This document shows, in pieces, positions 59,145 through 64,000 of a DNA stretch of 64,000 nucleotides. The position numbers and the translations under genes are program-made. Under the pieces are notes generated by a model, which saw only the letters and a program-made list of their open reading frames with translations, was not told where the DNA came from and made no database searches. Origin of the DNA: Suttonella indologenes (GTDB taxonomy: Bacteria > Pseudomonadota > Gammaproteobacteria > Cardiobacteriales > Cardiobacteriaceae); NCBI RefSeq assembly GCF_900460215.1, contig NZ_UHIA01000004.1, positions 1,124,001 through 1,188,000 on the forward strand, read 5' to 3'. The number at the start of each line of letters is the position of its first letter. The stretch's first letter is position 1.

Positions 59145-61292
59145 TTAAGCGGCTTTATCCAAGACCTGCCCACCATGGGCATGTTCGATAAAGTCAAACA
59201 AAATATAGAGCGTTTCAAATAAGCCTGCATCAGGCACGAAATATTCCTTATCCGCTTCGCTGTCAATCACGGCATTGCGTTTTTCGATGTCTTTGCGGCG
59301 TTTTTGATCGGACTGCAAAGCGGGCATTTCCTGCGTCTGTATGCCGGCATAATTTTCCACATAGCTTTTCCAATCTTGATACTGCTGCTCGCGTTGCGCC
59401 AAATTCAGCGACCATTCATTACGTTCTTTTTCGGCAATTTCGCGATTGATATATTCCTGATAGCGCAGCAGAGCGGGCTTGCTGTGCATTCTTTGCTCGT
59501 GCTGCCGTTGCAATGCCGAGACGGTTTCAGGTGTGACTTCATCACTGCTTTGATAATCTGCGGCTTTAATCGATTTCAGCGGCAGAGCGTAAGGCAGACT
59601 GCGTTCGCCGACTTTTTCAATATCCGCGCTTGTGGGCAGGGCGATATCGGGTACCACGCCTTTATGTTGCGTGCTTTCGCCGGTGATGCGGTGGAACATG
59701 GCGATGGTGATTTTCATCTCGCCCAAAGGCGGCACTTTGCTGCTGACAAAACGATTCAAAGCAATCACGGTTTGCACCGTGCCTTTGCCGAAAGAATTGC
59801 TACCGACCACAATACCGCGGCGGTAATCCTGAATCGCGGCGGCGAAAATTTCGGAAGCGGAGGCGGAGCCGTGATCCACCATAACCGCCAAAGGTCCTTC
59901 GTATAAAGCGCCTTTGTCGCTGTCGTGCTGCGTTTCGGCGCTGTTTTCGACATCGCTGACCATGACCACCGGACCTTCGTCGATAAACAAGCCGACGGTG
60001 CGCACCGCTTCATATAAAGAACCGCCGCCGTTGCCGCGCAAATCGAGAATCATGCCGTCGATTTGCTGTGCTTTCATGTTTTTGATAATGTTGCTTAAAT
60101 CATTACTGGTGCTGCGGTAATTTTCTTTGCCTTTGCGCGCGCCTTCAAAATCCATATAGAAAGAAGGCAGACGGATGACGCCGATTTTGCGCGTAAGGCC
60201 GTTGGCTTCCACGCTTTCCACATAGCCCTGCGCGGCTTGGTCTTCCAGCTTGATGGTATCGCGTTCAAGCGCAATTTCGGTTTCAGGCATATTGGGACTG
60301 GCAGGCTCGATTAGAAGGCGGACAATCGTGCCTTTTTTGCCGCGAATCAGGCGCACGGCTTTGTCCAAACGCATACCGATGACCGGCTGCATTTCGCCGT
60401 CCTTGTCTTGGGCAACGCCGATAATGCGGTCATTGATGCGCAATTTGCCGCTTTTAAAGGCAGGGCCGCCGGCGACCAATTCGCGAACGGTGATTTTGCC
60501 GTCTTCATAGCTCAAGGTCGCGCCGATGCCCTCCAACGACAGACTCATATTGATGTCGAAATCTTCCGTGCTGCGCGGCGAAAGATAAGAAGAATGCGGG
60601 TCGAAGCGCAGCGCGATATTGTTCATATACATATCGAAAACATCTTCAACCGTCATTTGATTGAGGCTTTTCTGCTGCATTTCATAGCGGCTGATTAATT
60701 TTTTTATCGCTTCTTCCTGACTGCGTCCGCCCATGCGCAGGCGGATTAAGGTATCGGTCAAACGCGCTTCTTGATAGGCATGCACTTCTTCCAGCGTTTC
60801 GCGCCACGGCAAATGGCTGCTGCCTAGGCGCAGATTGTTGGGAATATGCACCGTTGCCGTGCCGTCCAAATCAAAAGGCTGGTTTAAGCGTTGCAAAATC
60901 CACGCATTGAGCGCGCTGGCGCGTTCGCGGTAACGCTCGAAAATCTGCACCGCCGGACTCAAATCCGCCTTGCGCACCGTTTGCGCCAAGGTGCTGCGAT
61001 GTACGGAAAGCTCTTCAATATCGCTTTTTAAGAAATAAATGCGGTTGAAATCTAAAGTATCCAAATAATTGTCAAACACGCCGGCGCTGATTTGGCGCAA
61101 AGAATTGCCGCGGTAATGCTGTTTGCTTAATAAATTGCTGCCTAATTGGAAAGCGCGTTTTTGTACGTCTGTGATGATTAATGCTTCAGGCTTGGAAAAA
61201 GCCGCTTCGTGAGTATCGGCGGCTTGGGCGCAGCCGGTAAAACTCAGCGCCAAACATAGCAGCGCGGCGGCCGGCGAGAAAGAAAACTTCAT
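59145..61292 (-). CDS. prc: C-terminal processing (tail-specific) protease
   Basis: Periplasmic S41 serine protease with a PDZ domain that cleaves tagged or non-polar C-termini and murein regulators. 715 residues from the ATG at 61292 (AAGGAATGTC before it); signal peptide ends near AQA-AD (about residue 25). PDZ region around MSLSLEGIGATLSYEDGKI and INDRIIGVAQ; catalytic Ser in DHGSASASEIFAAA and Lys in SFGKGTVQT. A FTGC stretch near the signal end is a weak lipobox. Confidence 0.94.
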   Translation of the reverse strand: MKFSFSPAAALLCLALSFTGCAQAADTHEAAFSKPEALIITDVQKRAFQLGSNLLSKQHYRGNSLRQISAGVFDNYLDTLDFNRIYFLKSDIEELSVHRSTLAQTVRKADLSPAVQIFERYRERASALNAWILQRLNQPFDLDGTATVHIPNNLRLGSSHLPWRETLEEVHAYQEARLTDTLIRLRMGGRSQEEAIKKLISRYEMQQKSLNQMTVEDVFDMYMNNIALRFDPHSSYLSPRSTEDFDINMSLSLEGIGATLSYEDGKITVRELVAGGPAFKSGKLRINDRIIGVAQDKDGEMQPVIGMRLDKAVRLIRGKKGTIVRLLIEPASPNMPETEIALERDTIKLEDQAAQGYVESVEANGLTRKIGVIRLPSFYMDFEGARKGKENYRSTSNDLSNIIKNMKAQQIDGMILDLRGNGGGSLYEAVRTVGLFIDEGPVVMVSDVENSAETQHDSDKGALYEGPLAVMVDHGSASASEIFAAAIQDYRRGIVVGSNSFGKGTVQTVIALNRFVSSKVPPLGEMKITIAMFHRITGESTQHKGVVPDIALPTSADIEKVGERSLPYALPLKSIKAADYQSSDEVTPETVSALQRQHEQRMHSKPALLRYQEYINREIAEKERNEWSLNLAQREQQYQDWKSYVENYAGIQTQEMPALQSDQKRRKDIEKRNAVIDSEADKEYFVPDAGLFETLYILFDFIEHAHGGQVLDKAA

Positions 61293-61330
61293 GACATTCC
61301 TTAATGCTGAACAGTGGTCAAAAAAACAAA

Positions 61331-62023
61331 TTATTCTAGCACCGCTTGCACCCAATCGCTAACGCTCTGTGTGGCTTTGCCGAAGCTGCTGCGATGAAAT
61401 AGGCTCGAGCTTTGTGTTTTTTCTAAATTAATTTCCAGCGTCTCTATGCCGTTGAAAATCGCTTCTTGCACAAAACCCGCTGCGGGATAGACCGCACCCG
61501 AAGTGCCGATGGCGACAAAGATCGCCGCCTGCGTCAAGGCCTGTCTAATCGTCTCCATGTGATAAGGTATTTCGCCGAACCAGACGATATCGGGACGCAG
61601 ATCGCCGCTGCGTTCGCAATGCGGACAAGACATTTCCTTATGCGCATCTTCCGTCCATTCGAATGCCGTGCGGCAATGCGTACAGCGCAATTTTCTCAAC
61701 TCGCCGTGCATATGAATCACATCCGCGCCGGCGCGCTCATGCAAATCATCGACATTCTGCGTCACAATCGTTACCGTACCTTGCTTATAATCGCGCTGCA
61801 ATCTCGCCAAAGCCTGATGCGCGGCATTGGGTTCGACCGTTTTCAATTGCGCACGCCGCGCATTATAAAAACGATGCACCAAATCCGGATTGGCGATAAA
61901 AGCCTCGGGAGTGGCGACGTCTTCCACGCGATGATCTTCCCATAAGCCGTCGGCGGCGCGGAAAGTCTTAATCCCCGATTCCGCCGAAATCCCCGCGCCC
62001 GTTAAGATAAAAATAGACTTCAT
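61331..62023 (-). CDS. cobB: NAD-dependent protein deacylase (sirtuin)
   Basis: Sir2-family lysine deacetylase/desuccinylase. 230 residues from the ATG at 62023 (GAGGGAAAA before it). LTGAGISAESGIKTFR at the N-terminus, TQNVDDLHERAG, the catalytic His in IHMHGELRKLRC, and two zinc pairs CTHC and CPHC. The CobB desuccinylase pocket residues (Ala/Tyr/Arg) are suggested by ARRAQL but not certain. It overlaps the DUF423 gene by 4 bp. Confidence 0.93.
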   Translation of the reverse strand: MKSIFILTGAGISAESGIKTFRAADGLWEDHRVEDVATPEAFIANPDLVHRFYNARRAQLKTVEPNAAHQALARLQRDYKQGTVTIVTQNVDDLHERAGADVIHMHGELRKLRCTHCRTAFEWTEDAHKEMSCPHCERSGDLRPDIVWFGEIPYHMETIRQALTQAAIFVAIGTSGAVYPAAGFVQEAIFNGIETLEINLEKTQSSSLFHRSSFGKATQSVSDWVQAVLE

Positions 62024-62361
62024 TTTTCCCTCAACACCTGCCACAGCAATAATATCCAGCCCAGCAGCATCGACACACCGCCCACAGGCACCACATAGCG
62101 CAGCGGCAAACCCGTCAGCACCATCAAATATAAAGAACCTGAAAACAGCAGCGCGCCGAAGCTCCACAGCATCGCCACTTTAGCGCGCGCGGGACTTTGT
62201 CCGCTCAGCCACAATAAAGCCAAAGCATGCACAATATGATAACGCTGTGCCTTTTCCATCCACACCGCCTCTTGCGGCGGCATCGTGTAATGCCCTGTCG
62301 CCGCGCCGATGATAAGCCATAGCAAAGCGCCTGAAATACCCACTATCTGCCAAGTTTTCAT
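62020..62361 (-). CDS. DUF423-family membrane protein
   Basis: 113 residues from the ATG at 62361. Four membrane helices with the family pattern VGISGALLWLIIGAATGHY, an intervening YHIVHALALLW with conserved His, then LLFSGSLYLMVLTGLP and PVGGVSMLLGWILLLW. Function of the family is unknown. It is coupled to waaC and cobB by 4-bp overlaps; the long open frame upstream lies inside waaC and is a shadow. Confidence 0.88.
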   Translation of the reverse strand: MKTWQIVGISGALLWLIIGAATGHYTMPPQEAVWMEKAQRYHIVHALALLWLSGQSPARAKVAMLWSFGALLFSGSLYLMVLTGLPLRYVVPVGGVSMLLGWILLLWQVLREK

Positions 62362-63395
62362 AAAGATACCCTCTGAATTGTGTCTTGAAAAGCCGTCCAA
62401 ATCTCCGCTGCCGACCATGCCGCCATACAGGCATTCGCCGTCGCCGCGCCGTGTCGGCGGCAATCTTTTTTCATGCAAGGACGGGAGCGCGACAAATTCT
62501 CCGCCCGTGCGCCGCGCATACCGCTTAAAGCGGCATCCGTCGCGGCAAAAAGCCCTAAAACAGGCACGCCCTGCGCCGCAGCCAAATGCCCCAAGCCCGT
62601 ATCGACCGACAAGACCGCCGCACTCTCGCGCAAGAGCTGTGCAATCTTGGGCAAAGGCATTTTTGTTATCACTTCCGCCTGCGAGGCGGCAGCCAGACGC
62701 TGCGCGCGCGCTTCTTCTTCGGCATTGCCCCATAACAAACGCACCCGATAGCCCGCCTGCTGCGCCAAGAGAATCAATTCCAGCCATGTGCTTTCGGGCA
62801 ATAATTTGCTTGCCCAAGTCGTACCGTGCAAAAAGACCAAATCGCGACTCTGCCGCTCCTGCCATTGCGGCAGGGCAAAATCTTCCGTCGGCGGCAATGC
62901 GTAAGCCAAAGCGGAGGCGCACAATTGCCGCGTACGCAGCACCGCATGCTGAAGGCGCGGTACCTGCGCTTTATGCTGATAAAACAGGCTTGCCCAGCCC
63001 TCGCGCGCACTCTGCCAATCATAGCCGCAATGCGGTGCAGGGCTTGCCAAATACGCCAAGACCGCGCTTTTAATCAATCCCTGCGCATCAATGACCGCCG
63101 CATATTCCTGCGCACGCAATGCCGCAATCACTTGCCGCCATTCGGCGCTGCGCCACCATAGACGGCTGTGTTTGCGCAAACGCCGCATCGGCACCGCCAC
63201 CACTCTATCCACCGCAGGATGCATAGCAGCCAAAGGCGCAAAAGCCTCTTCCACCGCCCATGTAATCCGCGCATCCACCTGCGCCGTCATATCGCTGACG
63301 GCGGCAAAACTGTGCACCACATCGCCGAGAGAAGAAAGTTTGACCAACAAAATATTTTGTGCCAAATTACCAATCCATTTATAAAAATTTGCCAC
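62358..63395 (-). CDS. waaC: lipopolysaccharide heptosyltransferase I (glycosyltransferase family 9)
   Basis: Adds the first heptose to Kdo2-lipid A. About 345 residues. NILLVKLSSLGDVVHSFAAV near the N-terminus, QGLIKSAVLAYLA, the nucleotide-sugar-site stretch FLHGTTWASKLLPESTW, and SVDTGLGHLAAAQGVPVLGLF. The start is uncertain: GTG at 63395 (chosen), TTG at 63365, or ATGs up to 63494 that would overlap the divergent gene. No good ribosome site precedes any of them. The C-terminus has an extra Cys pair (SRPCMKKDCRR). Confidence 0.85.
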   Translation of the reverse strand: MANFYKWIGNLAQNILLVKLSSLGDVVHSFAAVSDMTAQVDARITWAVEEAFAPLAAMHPAVDRVVAVPMRRLRKHSRLWWRSAEWRQVIAALRAQEYAAVIDAQGLIKSAVLAYLASPAPHCGYDWQSAREGWASLFYQHKAQVPRLQHAVLRTRQLCASALAYALPPTEDFALPQWQERQSRDLVFLHGTTWASKLLPESTWLELILLAQQAGYRVRLLWGNAEEEARAQRLAAASQAEVITKMPLPKIAQLLRESAAVLSVDTGLGHLAAAQGVPVLGLFAATDAALSGMRGARAENLSRSRPCMKKDCRRHGAATANACMAAWSAAEIWTAFQDTIQRVSL

Positions 63396-63396
63396 T

Positions 63397-64000
63397 ATGT
63401 TACCACTAGATAAAGAACTTCTCAGCTTTGCCGAACAATTAGCCGACCGCGCGCGCGGCATTACGCGGCAATATTTCCGCCAAGCCCTAAGCATTATTGA
63501 TAAAAATGATGCCAGCCCCGTTACCGTTGCCGATCAGGAAACCGAAGCCGCCTTGCGTGCCCTGATTAATCAACATTACCCCGAGCACGGCATCATCGGC
63601 GAAGAATACGGCGCACAAACCAGCGCCTCACCCTATCGCTGGATTATCGACCCCATCGACGGCACGCGCAGCTTCATCAGCGGCTTTCCGATTTACTGCA
63701 CCCTGATTGCACTGCTCTACCACGATAAACCTGTCTTAAGCATCATCGACATGCCGATGTTAGACGAACGCTTTCTTGCCGCCGGAGAAGGCAGCCGGCT
63801 TAACGGACAAAGCATCCGCGTCAGTCAATGCCGCGAAATCAGCCAAGCCTTGGCTTACAGCACCGACCCCGGCATGTTTGACGTGCGCCAATACGAACGC
63901 CATCAGCAAGTGGTGCGACAAGTCCGCCAACAACGCTACACCGGCGACGGCTACGCCTATGCCATGCTGGCGGCAGGTTGGATCGATTTAGTCGTTGAAG
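63397..64000 (+). CDS. inositol-monophosphatase-family phosphatase, HisN-like (3' end outside window)
   Basis: Mg2+-dependent phosphomonoesterase family; the pattern is closest in my reading to histidinol-phosphatase (HisN-type), but CysQ or SuhB relatives cannot be excluded. The frame opens at the ATG at 63397 and is still open at the window end (201 codons seen). Metal-binding motifs: GIIGEEYGAQ and WIIDPIDGTRSFISGFP; also VADQETEAALRAL. The start is two bases from the proposed waaC GTG on the other strand. Confidence 0.82.
   Translation, partial: MLPLDKELLSFAEQLADRARGITRQYFRQALSIIDKNDASPVTVADQETEAALRALINQHYPEHGIIGEEYGAQTSASPYRWIIDPIDGTRSFISGFPIYCTLIALLYHDKPVLSIIDMPMLDERFLAAGEGSRLNGQSIRVSQCREISQALAYSTDPGMFDVRQYERHQQVVRQVRQQRYTGDGYAYAMLAAGWIDLVVE

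Noticed and set aside
62362..62922. Long N-terminal extension of the DUF423 protein
   Set aside because: It lies antiparallel-free but out of frame inside waaC on the same strand. Only the part from the ATG at 62361 matches the family.
1..64000. Haemophilus-type uptake sequence AAGTGCGGT
   Set aside because: No convincing copies were noticed near terminators, so the window gives no sign that this word is used.

Overview
This window looks like a chromosomal segment of a gammaproteobacterium of the Cardiobacteriales type (Suttonella/Cardiobacterium-like, oral or respiratory niche). That placement is inferred from remembered family resemblance (system I Ccm genes, gammaproteobacterial PrlC, YhbW, YicC, RdgB and Prc, molybdopterin TMAO reductase) and was not searched. 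The housekeeping backbone is of moderate GC. It is broken by three AT-rich or insertion-riddled accessory regions, several of which carry DNA that resembles Neisseriaceae sequences (IS1106-like element, FrpC-like RTX protein, a Kingella-type DNA uptake word, a MITE resembling a Neisseria repeat).

Layout. 1-5.9 kb: 3' end of prlC, a luciferase-like oxidoreductase, a frameshifted lipoprotein gene, modA and an M20 amidohydrolase. 6.1-12.0 kb: an Rrf2 regulator with a palindromic candidate operator, then sufBCDSU-sufT. 12.0-18.6 kb: accessory region with a three-level nest of insertions, a filamentous-phage (Zot) remnant, and a polymorphic toxin/immunity remnant lying between two related damaged IS copies. 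18.6-28.0 kb: yicC, rph, rdgB and the cytochrome c maturation operon ccmCDEFG-nfsA-ccmHI-ccmA, with no ccmB. 28.0-37.5 kb: a giant BapA-like adhesin gene split by a 15-nt homopolymer, flanked by two 467-bp non-coding mobile elements and IS982/IS5 debris. 37.6-48.5 kb: a continuous molybdenum block, moeA-moaA-moaB-mobA-moaC-moaD-moaE-(small membrane protein)-moeB-modB-modC on the minus strand, divergent from torCA. 48.6-55.9 kb: a FrpC-like self-processing RTX gene followed upstream by truncated paralogous cassettes. 55.9-64 kb: pgk, tkt, prc, cobB, a DUF423 gene, waaC, and the start of an inositol-monophosphatase-family gene.

How the genes work together. The minus-strand operon imports molybdate (ModBC, with ModA encoded 33 kb away) and builds bis-MGD cofactor. 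TorA would use that cofactor to reduce TMAO or a related N-oxide, fed by the pentaheme cytochrome TorC, whose hemes would be attached by the Ccm system encoded at 21-28 kb. SufBCDSU/T would supply Fe-S clusters, including those needed by MoaA. The window therefore holds much of an anaerobic respiratory module.

Most interesting signals. (1) The Frp locus: two gene units share the same promoter, RBS and first ten codons and share the self-processing-module sequence, but differ in between (a membrane protein plus the RTX N-terminus). This looks like an exchangeable partner/cargo cassette array. (2) The poly-C tract that puts the 2,571-residue adhesin out of frame, which looks like a phase-variation switch. 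(3) Three non-coding element families with TATAG termini and TA target duplications. For each family, removing the element reconstructs an open reading frame or matches an empty site inside this same window.
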